NCBI GenBank assembly: GCA_013373005.1
Contig: JABXIP010000247.1
Coordinates: 1-15,433, forward strand
Origin: Cytophagia bacterium
GTDB lineage: Bacteria; Bacteroidota; Bacteroidia; Cytophagales; Cyclobacteriaceae
Direction of reading: 5' to 3'
Length of the DNA: 15,433 nt
Of the stretch, positions 7,878 to 14,729 are shown one piece after another. The notes beneath the pieces were generated by a model, which worked only from the letters and a program-made list of their open reading frames with translations, was not told the DNA's origin and did no database searches. Position numbers and translations under genes: made by a program. The first letter of the stretch is position 1. The number at the start of each line of letters is the position of its first letter.

Positions 7878-8606
7878 TTAGGAGAACATATTATTAATGT
7901 TCTTTTCCTTCACTTTCACCTCATCCAAAGTCAGAAACTGCTCCCAGAATTGATCTGTTGGCAAACCTGCCACAATGATAAGTGGCTCTTTCTTCACAGG
8001 ATGTTCAAAGTACAACCTACGGGCATGCAGGTTGATACTTTTATCCAGATTTGGTTTAGGGAAGCCGTATTTGAGGTCGCCACGGATAGGGCAACCAAAT
8101 TCAGACATATGGACCCTCAGTTGATGTGGTCTTCCTGTCAAAGGCTCTAGCTCAACCAAATAATGGTTGTTCAGCTTACCTAATACTTTAAAGTTAGTTT
8201 CAGCTTTTTGAGCACCATCAATGGGCTCAGCATAGGCTGTAACCGTGTTTTTGGCACCATCTTTCTTCAGCCAGCTTACCAGCTTGCCCTTTTGCTGAGC
8301 AGGTCTCTTCTTCACCACGGCCCAGTACGTTTTTTGCACCTTCCTGGAAGCAAAGATTTTATTCATGCGCTCCAACGCCTTGGAGGTCCTGGCGAAAACC
8401 AAAACACCGCTCACAGGTCTGTCTAATCTATGAACCGGATGAAGGAAAACCGCTCCCGGTTTATCGTACTTTTCAGCGATATAATCCTTGCAGTAATCAA
8501 GCAAGGTTTTGTCACCAGTATGGTCGCCCTGAACGAGGTAACCGGCCGGCTTATTGACAATCAGCAGGTGATTGTCTTCATATAAAGGTTGAACGATTTT
8601 GTTCAT
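7878..8606 (-). CDS. RluA-family RNA pseudouridine synthase
   Basis: This 242-residue enzyme isomerises specific uridines to pseudouridine in rRNA or tRNA. It contains the RluA catalytic motif HRLDRPVSG, with nucleophilic Asp62, and the later GRPHQLRVHM motif at about 158-167. The N-terminal YEDNHLLIVNKPAG segment is also typical. There is no S4 RNA-binding domain, so it resembles the shorter TruC/RluA-type members rather than RluC or RluD; the target site is not predictable here. A C-terminal tail rich in Lys and Glu follows the core. Its ATG overlaps the prfC stop in the sequence TAATG (shared base 8606), so it is expected to be translated by coupling after prfC. Confidence 0.92.
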   Translation of the reverse strand: MNKIVQPLYEDNHLLIVNKPAGYLVQGDHTGDKTLLDYCKDYIAEKYDKPGAVFLHPVHRLDRPVSGVLVFARTSKALERMNKIFASRKVQKTYWAVVKKRPAQQKGKLVSWLKKDGAKNTVTAYAEPIDGAQKAETNFKVLGKLNNHYLVELEPLTGRPHQLRVHMSEFGCPIRGDLKYGFPKPNLDKSINLHARRLYFEHPVKKEPLIIVAGLPTDQFWEQFLTLDEVKVKEKNINNMFS

Positions 8607-10183
8607 TAGAATTCGCTTGTAAAGTGGAACTCAATATCGGGAAAATTATCCTGAACCATTTGGAGCCAGGCTTTTGATTCTGCCATGAAAACCAATTTGT
8701 CGTCCTTGTCTCTGGCAATATGTCTTTGCTTAGAGCCAAGGAACTCATTCAGTTTTTTAGGGTCTTTGGAAGAAATCCAGCAGGCCTTATAGAGTTGCAT
8801 TGGAGCAAATTCTACCGATGCTCCGTATTCATGTTTCAATCGGTACTGAATTACTTCAAACTGAAGCTGACCAACCACACCTACTGCTTTTCTAGAACCA
8901 AGCTCAAAACTGAAGAGTTGAGCCACACCTTCATCCATTAGCTGAGCCAAACCTTTGTCCAGCTGCTTGGTTTTCATAGCGTCTTTGTTGATTACCTCTC
9001 GGAAAATCTCAGGAGAGAAGGCCGGAATACCACCATAAACGCCTTTCATGCCCTCTGTCAGCGTGTCACCGATTTTGAAGTTACCGGTGTCATAAAGACC
9101 GATAATATCTCCTGGATAAGCCTCATCAATGGTTTCCTTGTCCTGAGCCATAAAGGCAGTGGCTTGGGAAATCCTGAACTTCTTATCCTGACGGGTGTGA
9201 TAGTAGTTAGAACCTCTTTCAAATTTACCTGAGCAGATTCTCAAGAAAGCGATTCGGTTTCTATGCTTAGGGTCCATGTTCGCGTGAATCTTGAACACGA
9301 AGCCTGAAAATTCCTTGTGAGTTGGAGAGATCATTTCCTCATCCAGCTTTCTTGGCTTAGGATTAGGAGAAATTTTAAGGAAGGTATCGAGCAATTCCTT
9401 CACCCCAAAGTTGTTTACTGCCGAACCGAAGAATACCGGAGCCACTTTTCCTGATAGATAATCTTCTACTGGGAGGTCACCATAAAGGTCTTGCAGCATT
9501 TCTACATCTTCGCGAAGCTGATTGGCATAACGCTCACCAATGAGTTTGTCTAGCTCTGGTGAATTTACATCTGAAAACTTAGTAGCTTCTTCGTGCAATT
9601 GCTGACCACCCTTGAAGAGTCTCAAGCTTTTATCGTAAAGGCTATAAACTCCCTGAAAGGTTTTTCCCATGCCAATAGGCCAGCTCAGCGGATGCACCTG
9701 AATGTTCAGTTTGCCTTCAATTTCATCGAGTAGATCGTATGGATCTTTTCCTTCACGGTCCAGCTTATTGATGAATGAGATTACCGGAGTGCTCCTCATT
9801 CGGCAGACCTCCATCAGTTTCTCTGTCTGAATCTCAACACCTTTCACACAGTCAACCACCATAATAACGGAGTCAACCGCTGTCAGTGTACGATAAGTGT
9901 CTTCTGCAAAATCCTGGTGACCGGGAGTATCGAGTAGGTTAATTTTGCTGCCTTCGTATTCAAAAGCCATAACTGAGGTAGCCACAGAGATACCTCTCTG
10001 CTTCTCAATTTCCATCCAGTCAGAACGGGCATGCATGTCGATTTTATTCGATTTCACTGCTCCAGCCTTCTGAATAGCTCCCCCAAAAAGCAAAAGCTTC
10101 TCTGTTAGCGTGGTTTTACCAGCATCGGGGTGACTAATGATTCCGAAGGTTCTGCGTTTCTCTATCTCCTGCGCTATACTCAT
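8606..10183 (-). CDS. prfC: Peptide chain release factor 3
   Basis: RF3 is a translational GTPase that removes RF1 or RF2 from the ribosome after peptide release. From the ATG at 10183 the protein has 525 residues, the usual length. The GTPase motifs are complete: P-loop HPDAGKTT at about 18-25, switch region QRGISVATS, DTPGHQDF at 85-92 and NKLDRE at 139-144. The segment PVFFGSAVNNFGVKELLDTF and the C-terminal domain with GQLQFEVIQYRLKHEYG are typical of RF3 rather than EF-G. An in-frame TTG at 10204 would add seven residues but overlaps the promoter -7 element, so 10183 is preferred; RF3 proteins usually begin close to this point. The downstream pseudouridine synthase overlaps by one base. 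The 5' end of this gene has a decayed copy at 11571-11673. Confidence 0.97.
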   Translation of the reverse strand: MSIAQEIEKRRTFGIISHPDAGKTTLTEKLLLFGGAIQKAGAVKSNKIDMHARSDWMEIEKQRGISVATSVMAFEYEGSKINLLDTPGHQDFAEDTYRTLTAVDSVIMVVDCVKGVEIQTEKLMEVCRMRSTPVISFINKLDREGKDPYDLLDEIEGKLNIQVHPLSWPIGMGKTFQGVYSLYDKSLRLFKGGQQLHEEATKFSDVNSPELDKLIGERYANQLREDVEMLQDLYGDLPVEDYLSGKVAPVFFGSAVNNFGVKELLDTFLKISPNPKPRKLDEEMISPTHKEFSGFVFKIHANMDPKHRNRIAFLRICSGKFERGSNYYHTRQDKKFRISQATAFMAQDKETIDEAYPGDIIGLYDTGNFKIGDTLTEGMKGVYGGIPAFSPEIFREVINKDAMKTKQLDKGLAQLMDEGVAQLFSFELGSRKAVGVVGQLQFEVIQYRLKHEYGASVEFAPMQLYKACWISSKDPKKLNEFLGSKQRHIARDKDDKLVFMAESKAWLQMVQDNFPDIEFHFTSEF

Positions 10184-10201
10184 CTCGTTGAAATTGAGGT
10201 G

Positions 10202-10232
10202 CAAAAGTACTTAAAATGTACTGAGTGGCATA
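10202..10232 (-). promoter_or_regulatory. Promoter of prfC
   Basis: On the minus strand TACTTTTG (10209-10202) matches TAnnTTTG fully. TATG (10232-10229), one mismatch from TTTG, lies exactly 19 bases upstream. The start site would fall about 10195-10198, giving a leader of about 12-15 bases before the ATG at 10183. The same promoter with the same TATG and spacer length is found at 11658-11688. Confidence 0.65.
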
Positions 10233-10335
10233 GAGTTGGATTTAATTGTAGGTATTAAGTGCTTATAATCTTTTTTCAGATTGATCAGACCTTAAGAGAT
10301 TGCTTGAATAAGGGGACAGTTTGGGAAAAATTAGT

Positions 10336-11624
10336 TTAGGGGGTTATTGTGAGTAACTCAAAGGTAGTTTCATTCGGCTCTATATCTTCTTCAGGTACTT
10401 TTTCCATTAAAAAAGTGCTATCATTTAACATGAGCATATTTTTCCAATTAGGATATTGTGAAATATCCGATTCAAATATCTTCTTCTTACCCTCGAAAAC
10501 GCTCAGGTAAATGCTCTGATATTTCTTAGACAAAGAGTAAATGTTTTTTGAGGTGTTCGGTATGTTTTTTTCTGGAAAAGATGTTTTATGAACAATTGCC
10601 AATCGGTTTTCTGAGGTAAAAATTCTTAAAATCCTACCATTGCTTTCGACATATATCATTTCCTTTTCCGTCATACCAAACATAGGGTTGATATTCTTGT
10701 TTTGCTCAGAAAAGGGTACGCCATTTGGCTTATTTAGCCCTACTAATTGTACATCTTCCATAAACACTTCCCAGTTATTTGAACCTAGGGACATTTGGTA
10801 AATGGTCTTGCCATAAGGGGTAGCCATATAAAATACTTGCTGTTTATTAGAAGCTGCAATAATTGGTGTGAAGTATGGGTAGAATGTGTTTTGATCATCA
10901 TATATATTATCAAGTGTCAGTTTTTGTGTGATGAGCTCCACTCTACGTTCTTCAATCGACAGTTTATAAGTAATATCTTCCGCTTCTAAAAAGCCGGGCT
11001 TGTACTCCATTAACGGCACCCGGTAACTCCCTGTCTTTAGGATTTCATTAGTTTTCTGATTACTTACAGTGGCAATTTTATTATCCAAGTAGCCAACGGG
11101 GCTTATGTAAAATGTACTGGCAGTTTTATGAGAAAATTGAAATCTAAGTCATAAACCCAAATTCCTTTTTGACTACTTACGGCTATCTGATCCTTATTGA
11201 GGAATAAGGCGGATTCAAAAGCATTTCCAACTTCCTCAGGGCCATTACCGATCACATTCTTTTTATTAAGAATGGAGCCGGACTCGTCAATTACCATCAA
11301 AGATTTAGTGTATTTATTGTATCCAAGAAATCTGTTAGGCTCGGTTACATGGTGTAGTATTTGAACACCTGAAGTATTGACTTTCAAAGCTGAGTTTAAC
11401 TCAAGGCTAGTTGTAATATTTTGATGCTCCCCTTTTTTGTTTGATCCTTTATCACCTTGGCAAGAAGCCAAGCTCAATACAAGGCACAAAAAGGAAAGGC
11501 TAAGAGTTGGCCTTTGTTTGAATCTCAGGAACGTGCGTATCAAAGGCAAAAGAGAAACTGTAGGGATGGCTTTACTGGCATCAGGGATACTATTGATTAC
11601 GAAAGATTTATGTTTCTCCATCAT
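10336..11624 (-). pseudogene. Frameshifted propeller-like lipoprotein with a prfC-derived 5' end
   Basis: Two adjacent reading frames on the minus strand appear to be halves of one gene. The first (down to the TAA at 11103) carries a lipoprotein signal (LCLVLSLASC), then repeats ending in GIWVYDLDFNFLIKLP. The second, ending at 10336, continues in another frame as FYISPVGYLDNKIATVSN. A single missing base near 11118-11120 would join them smoothly, giving a lipoprotein of about 400 residues. The GNGPEEVGN and WVYDLDFNFL motifs resemble the six-bladed beta-propeller lipoproteins of Bacteroidota, a tentative call. The first frame opens as far up as a TTG at 11660, but residues 1 to about 45 there mirror the start of RF3 with the P-loop destroyed. 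ATG codons at 11624 and 11621 are the first good starts. The region is visibly richer in A/T than its neighbours. It could be a true pseudogene, a sequencing error or a phase-varying gene. Confidence 0.7.
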
Positions 11625-11673
11625 CTGTGTTATGCTTAACTCCTTGAAATTGAGGTGCAAAAGTACTTAAAAT
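11571..11673 (-). repeat. Decayed duplicate of the prfC promoter and first codons
   Basis: Bases 11571-11673 align without gaps to 10115-10217. About 80% match by eye, including 30 identical bases in a row (11644-11673 and 10188-10217) covering the -7 element and leader. Weaker similarity runs on to about 11548. In protein terms the prfC codons MHLNFNEMSIAQEIEKRRTF are mirrored by MHLNFKELSITQMMEKHKSF. The P-loop HPDAGKTT has become IPDASKAI, so the copy cannot encode a working GTPase. Confidence 0.85.
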
Positions 11674-11688
11674 CTGCAGCTTGACATA
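11658..11688 (-). promoter_or_regulatory. Duplicated prfC-type promoter before the lipoprotein gene
   Basis: TACTTTTG (11665-11658, minus strand) is preceded after 19 bases by TATG (11688-11685), exactly the elements and spacing of the prfC promoter. The spacer has diverged in its upstream half, but both functional elements are kept, so the broken gene may still be transcribed. Confidence 0.6.
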
Positions 11689-11775
11689 AGAAAGTGAGAA
11701 ATGTCAGAACTGCCGTCAGATTAAGTCTTGAGAGTAAAATGTGTCACTTCGCTAGGCAACGGCTTGTCCCATTTC

Positions 11776-11825
11776 TGTCAATGTGTCACCATCTGTCACA
11801 AAAATCCGATTGGCATAACCATTGT
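11776..11825 (+). promoter_or_regulatory. Candidate sigma-54 promoter of dnaK with TGTCA cluster
   Basis: TGGCATAACCATTG at 11811-11824 resembles the sigma-54 form TGGCAC-N5-TTGC: GG at 11812-11813 and, ten bases on, GT instead of the consensus GC. A start site about 11837 would leave a 35-base leader to dnaK. Just upstream, TGTCA occurs three times at 11776-11780, 11784-11788 and 11794-11798, with further copies at 11742-11746 and 11702-11706 and a TGACA at 11682-11686. No TAnnTTTG element or CIRCE inverted repeat is visible. The promoter type is inference. Confidence 0.45.
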
Positions 11826-11871
11826 GTGAAGGGAGTGAGAATTGAACTAGAAAAATATTTATAGATAGATC

Positions 11872-13785
11872 ATGGGAAAAATTATTGGAATAGACTTAGG
11901 TACTACCAATTCATGTGTCGCAGTGATGGAAGGTAACGAGCCTGTTGTGATCCCAAACAGTGAAGGCCGAAGAACCACTCCGTCAATCGTGGCATTTTTG
12001 GATAATGGTAATGGAGAGAGAAAAGTAGGAGATCCTGCCAAGCGTCAGGCTATCACAAACCCTACAAACACCATTAGCTCTGTGAAGAGGTTTATGGGTA
12101 AGAAATACACAAATGTTTCTAACGAGCTAAGAGGTATTTCATACACAGTAGAAAAAGGAAACAATGACACCGTAAGAGTAAAAATCGGTGACAGAAATTA
12201 TACGCCTCAGGAGCTTTCAGCAATGATCCTTCAGAAAATGAAGTCTACTGCTGAAGATTACTTGGGAACTGAAGTGACTGAAGCGGTTATTACCGTTCCG
12301 GCTTACTTTAACGATGCTGAGCGTCAGGCTACCAAAGAGGCTGGTCAGATTGCAGGTCTCGAAGTGAAAAGAATTATCAACGAGCCAACTGCTGCGTCTT
12401 TGGCTTACGGTCTCGATAAGAAAGATAAAGATCAGAAAATCGCTGTTTACGATTTAGGTGGAGGTACTTTCGATATCTCAATCCTTGAATTAGGTGATGG
12501 TGTGTTCGAAGTAAAATCTACCAATGGTGATGTTCACCTGGGTGGTGATGACTTCGACCAGGTAATTATCGACTGGTTGGCCGATGAATTCCAAAAGGAT
12601 GAAGGATTGGATCTTAGAAAAGACCCAATGGCACTTCAAAGATTGAAGGAAGCTGCTGAGAAAGCTAAAATTGAGCTTTCATCTTCTAACTCAACTGAGA
12701 TCAACTTGCCATATATCATGCCTGTAGACGGTGTGCCGAAACACTTGGTAAGGTCTCTTTCAAGAGCAAAATTCGAATCGCTTGCCGATAATTTGGTGAA
12801 GAGATCAATGGCTCCTGTGAAGAAAGCTTTGGAAGATGCTGGTTACAGCACTTCAGATATCGATGAAGTAATCTTGGTAGGTGGTTCAACCCGTATCCCT
12901 AAGATTCAGGAAGAAGTTGAGAAGTTCTTCGGTAAGAAGCCTTCAAAAGGTGTAAACCCTGATGAGGTTGTGGCTATCGGTGCTGCCATTCAAGGTGGTG
13001 TGTTAACAGGTGAAGTGAAAGATGTATTGCTTCTTGATGTTACTCCGCTTTCATTGGGTATCGAGACTATGGGTGGTGTGTTCACCAAGCTAATTGAGTC
13101 TAACACTACTATTCCGGCTAAGAAGTCTGAGGTGTTCTCAACAGCGGCTGACAACCAGCCTTCAGTAGAGATTCACGTATTGCAAGGTGAGCGTCCAATG
13201 GCGAAGGATAACAGAACCATCGGCCGATTCCACTTGAGCGATATTCCACCAGCACCAAGAGGAGTTCCTCAAATTGAGGTAACCTTCGATATCGATGCTA
13301 ATGGTATCATGAACGTGTCTGCGAAGGATAAAGGAACCGGAAAAGAGCAGAAAATTAAGATCGAAGCTTCTTCAGGATTGACAGATGAGGAAATCCAAAA
13401 GATGAAGCAGGAAGCTGAGGCTAATGCCGATGCGGATAAAAAAGAGAAGGAGAAAGTTGAAAAACTGAACACTGCCGACTCTTTGATCTTCCAAACTGAG
13501 AAACAACTGAAAGAGTATGGCGACAAGCTTTCTGATGGTAACAAACAACCAATTGAAGAAGCTCTAGCTCACTTGAAAGAAGTGCATCAGAAAGGTGACT
13601 TGGATGCTATCGACCCTGCGGTTGAAGCGCTCAATAAAGCTTGGGAAGGTGCTGCTCAGGAAATGTATGCTGCCTCTCAAGGCGATGCTGCCGGAGCGCA
13701 ACCTGGTGCTGAGCCACAAGATAATGCTGGAGCCGAAGGTGGTTCTGGAGATGTATCAGATGTAGAGTACGAAGAGGTGAAATAA
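11872..13785 (+). CDS. dnaK: Chaperone protein DnaK (Hsp70)
   Basis: This is the ATP-driven Hsp70 chaperone, which works with DnaJ and GrpE on unfolded proteins in the cytoplasm. At 637 residues it has full family length. The nucleotide-binding domain shows IGIDLGTTNSCVAV at 4-17, the segment INEPTAASLAYGLD at 169-182, the phosphate loop VYDLGGGTFD at 192-201 and the adenosine motif ILVGGSTRIPK at 334-344. The interdomain linker DVLLLDV is at 384-390, followed by a substrate-binding domain starting TPLSLGIETMGG and the helical lid. The tail is Gly/Ala-rich and ends in DVEYEEVK, the usual bacterial acidic end. The ATG at 11872 gives the standard N terminus. dnaJ and grpE are not adjacent, and the gene has its own promoter region and terminator. 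Confidence 0.98.
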   Translation: MGKIIGIDLGTTNSCVAVMEGNEPVVIPNSEGRRTTPSIVAFLDNGNGERKVGDPAKRQAITNPTNTISSVKRFMGKKYTNVSNELRGISYTVEKGNNDTVRVKIGDRNYTPQELSAMILQKMKSTAEDYLGTEVTEAVITVPAYFNDAERQATKEAGQIAGLEVKRIINEPTAASLAYGLDKKDKDQKIAVYDLGGGTFDISILELGDGVFEVKSTNGDVHLGGDDFDQVIIDWLADEFQKDEGLDLRKDPMALQRLKEAAEKAKIELSSSNSTEINLPYIMPVDGVPKHLVRSLSRAKFESLADNLVKRSMAPVKKALEDAGYSTSDIDEVILVGGSTRIPKIQEEVEKFFGKKPSKGVNPDEVVAIGAAIQGGVLTGEVKDVLLLDVTPLSLGIETMGGVFTKLIESNTTIPAKKSEVFSTAADNQPSVEIHVLQGERPMAKDNRTIGRFHLSDIPPAPRGVPQIEVTFDIDANGIMNVSAKDKGTGKEQKIKIEASSGLTDEEIQKMKQEAEANADADKKEKEKVEKLNTADSLIFQTEKQLKEYGDKLSDGNKQPIEEALAHLKEVHQKGDLDAIDPAVEALNKAWEGAAQEMYAASQGDAAGAQPGAEPQDNAGAEGGSGDVSDVEYEEVK

Positions 13786-13811
13786 CCTCAGTACTCGATA
13801 AATTATAAATG

Positions 13812-13848
13812 AACCCTGACAAGCGTGAGCTTCGTCAGGGTTTTTTTT
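13812..13848 (+). terminator. Rho-independent terminator of dnaK
   Basis: AACCCTGAC at 13812-13820 pairs with GTCAGGGTT at 13834-13842. An inner AAGC/GCTT stem with a GTGA loop extends it past one bulged C, and eight T follow from 13841. The outer stem is almost the same sequence as that of the atpDC terminator. Confidence 0.9.
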
Positions 13849-13921
13849 GACCCCTCTGGCGAGCCTACTATTAGAATGGTATGTATCTAGGGAATTCTGT
13901 CCAAGGCTGTATGCACTAATA

Positions 13922-13961
13922 TTCCTCCTTTGAAAAGGAGGTGGCCGAAGGCCGGAGGATT
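13922..13961 (+). repeat. Single REP-like hairpin unit
   Basis: CCTCCTT (13924-13930) pairs with AAGGAGG (13935-13941). A second small hairpin, GGCC-GAA-GGCC at 13943-13953, follows, then GGAGGAT. The order hairpin, GNCC-GAA-GGNC hairpin, G-rich tail is the reverse complement of the left units at 4572 and 7704, so it belongs to the same dispersed family. In the 346-base gap between dnaK and the regulator gene I see this unit, the repeat at 14003 and the control sites near 14100; the rest (13849-13921, 13962-14002) shows nothing recognisable. Confidence 0.65.
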
Positions 13962-14002
13962 TTAGACGCGGGCAATCCGCCTATTGTTGAGCACCCTGCA
14001 TG

Positions 14003-14063
14003 GATCAGACAGATTGCTTCGTCTCAATCTGTTGCTCCGCAAAGCTTGCTCCACGCAATGACG
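14003..14063 (-). repeat. CGTCATTGCG dispersed repeat, copy 1 (reverse)
   Basis: Read on the minus strand this begins CCGTCATTGCGTGGAGCAAG and ends with GACGAAGCAATCTGTCTGA. This is the widespread intergenic repeat with the form CGTCATTGCGAG...GAAGCAATCT. It is longer than the copy at 15322, containing an internal near-repeat (GGAGCAA...). The reading frame of the regulator extends back into it, so any start called at 14000 would be an artefact. Confidence 0.8.
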
Positions 14064-14097
14064 GAAATCGGAGCAAAACAAAAATAAATCAAATCAC

Positions 14098-14113
14098 TAG
14101 ACCTTTTGGTCTA
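14098..14113 (+). promoter_or_regulatory. Operator 1 of the TetR-family regulator
   Basis: TAGACC-TTTT-GGTCTA is a perfect 6-bp inverted repeat with a 4-base spacer. It ends seven bases before the TACATTTG element, so a bound repressor would cover the promoter of its own gene. The same half-sites and spacing recur at 14698-14713, in front of the next gene. Confidence 0.75.
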
Positions 14114-14119
14114 TTTTTA

Positions 14120-14127
14120 TACATTTG
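14120..14127 (+). promoter_or_regulatory. Promoter -7 element of the regulator gene
   Basis: TACATTTG matches TAnnTTTG fully. No good TTTG is found at the 19-base distance: the position holds CTAG (14097-14100). It ends four bases before the ATG at 14132, so transcription would start at or very near the start codon. Confidence 0.5.
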
Positions 14128-14131
14128 TAAA

Positions 14132-14680
14132 ATGAATACTCGTGAACGCTTGATTAATGTGACCTCTGACCTTATCAGAAAGAAAGGGTACTTCGGTACG
14201 GGCATTAATGAAGTGCTCAAGCAGGTAGGCGTTCCGAAGGGAAGCCTCTACCACCACTTTCCCAAAGGTAAGGATGAGCTCATTCGTGAGGCAGTGTATT
14301 GGGGAGGAGAAAGCCAGATGCAAAAGTATGGCAATGCCCTCAAAGGTAAACCAGCTGAAGAAGGTCTGTCTGATATGATAGATGTAATGGTGAATGAGCT
14401 AATAAACTCAAATTTTGAGGATGGATGCCCTATTGCAGCTGTGGCCATGGCCTCAGGAACCATTGATGAAGAGATTAGGGAGGCGTGTGCGAAAGTATTT
14501 GTGGGCTGGCAGAACAACCTGGCAGGTTACCTGGAAAGAAGGGGTATTGATAATGCTCAGGTGAAGGCCGAAGAGCTCTATTCCATGTTTGAAGGAGCTT
14601 ATGTGCTGAGCAAGGCCCACAGGGATGTGAAATACCTTCTGCTCCAGAAAAAATTTATTGGAACCATATTGAATTCATAA
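14132..14680 (+). CDS. TetR-family repressor, LmrA/QdoR-like
   Basis: A 182-residue DNA-binding regulator. The N-terminal helix-turn-helix domain spans residues 3-50, with the recognition region GTGINEVLKQVGVPKGSLYHHF. The words PKGSLYHHFPKGKDEL and the later DGCPIAAVA (about 97-104) are typical of the branch containing Bacillus subtilis LmrA and QdoR (YxaF), which regulate drug export and flavonoid degradation. The ATG at 14132 is chosen because it directly precedes the first helix; in-frame sequence back to 14000 lies in a dispersed repeat. Two matching palindromes, one before this gene and one before the thioesterase, make autorepression and joint control likely. The ligand would bind the C-terminal domain and is unknown. 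Only 49 bases separate it from the thioesterase gene. Confidence 0.92.
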   Translation: MNTRERLINVTSDLIRKKGYFGTGINEVLKQVGVPKGSLYHHFPKGKDELIREAVYWGGESQMQKYGNALKGKPAEEGLSDMIDVMVNELINSNFEDGCPIAAVAMASGTIDEEIREACAKVFVGWQNNLAGYLERRGIDNAQVKAEELYSMFEGAYVLSKAHRDVKYLLLQKKFIGTILNS

Positions 14681-14697
14681 AAAAATTTGACTCAAAA

Positions 14698-14713
14698 TAG
14701 ACCGACTGGTCTG
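14698..14713 (+). promoter_or_regulatory. Operator 2, before the thioesterase
   Basis: TAGACC-GACT-GGTCTG keeps both AGACC/GGTCT half-sites of operator 1 with the same 4-base spacer but a different spacer sequence, so the half-sites are the conserved part. A TTTG at 14686-14689 lies just upstream and could be the -33 element of a second promoter; no good -7 element is evident. The site starts 32 bases before the thioesterase ATG. Confidence 0.72.
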
Positions 14714-14729
14714 TAAACAACCAACAACA

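Noticed and set aside
10184..10204. TTG start for prfC adding seven residues
   Set aside because: The codon is inside the -7 promoter element, and RF3 proteins normally begin at about the ATG at 10183.
11437..11670. Plus-strand frame across the prfC-like duplicate
   Set aside because: It is antisense to the lipoprotein signal region and shows no recognisable motif or promoter.
14000..14131. In-frame upstream extension of the TetR protein by 44 residues
   Set aside because: It lies in the CGTCATTGCG repeat, the operator and the promoter; the family N terminus starts at 14132.
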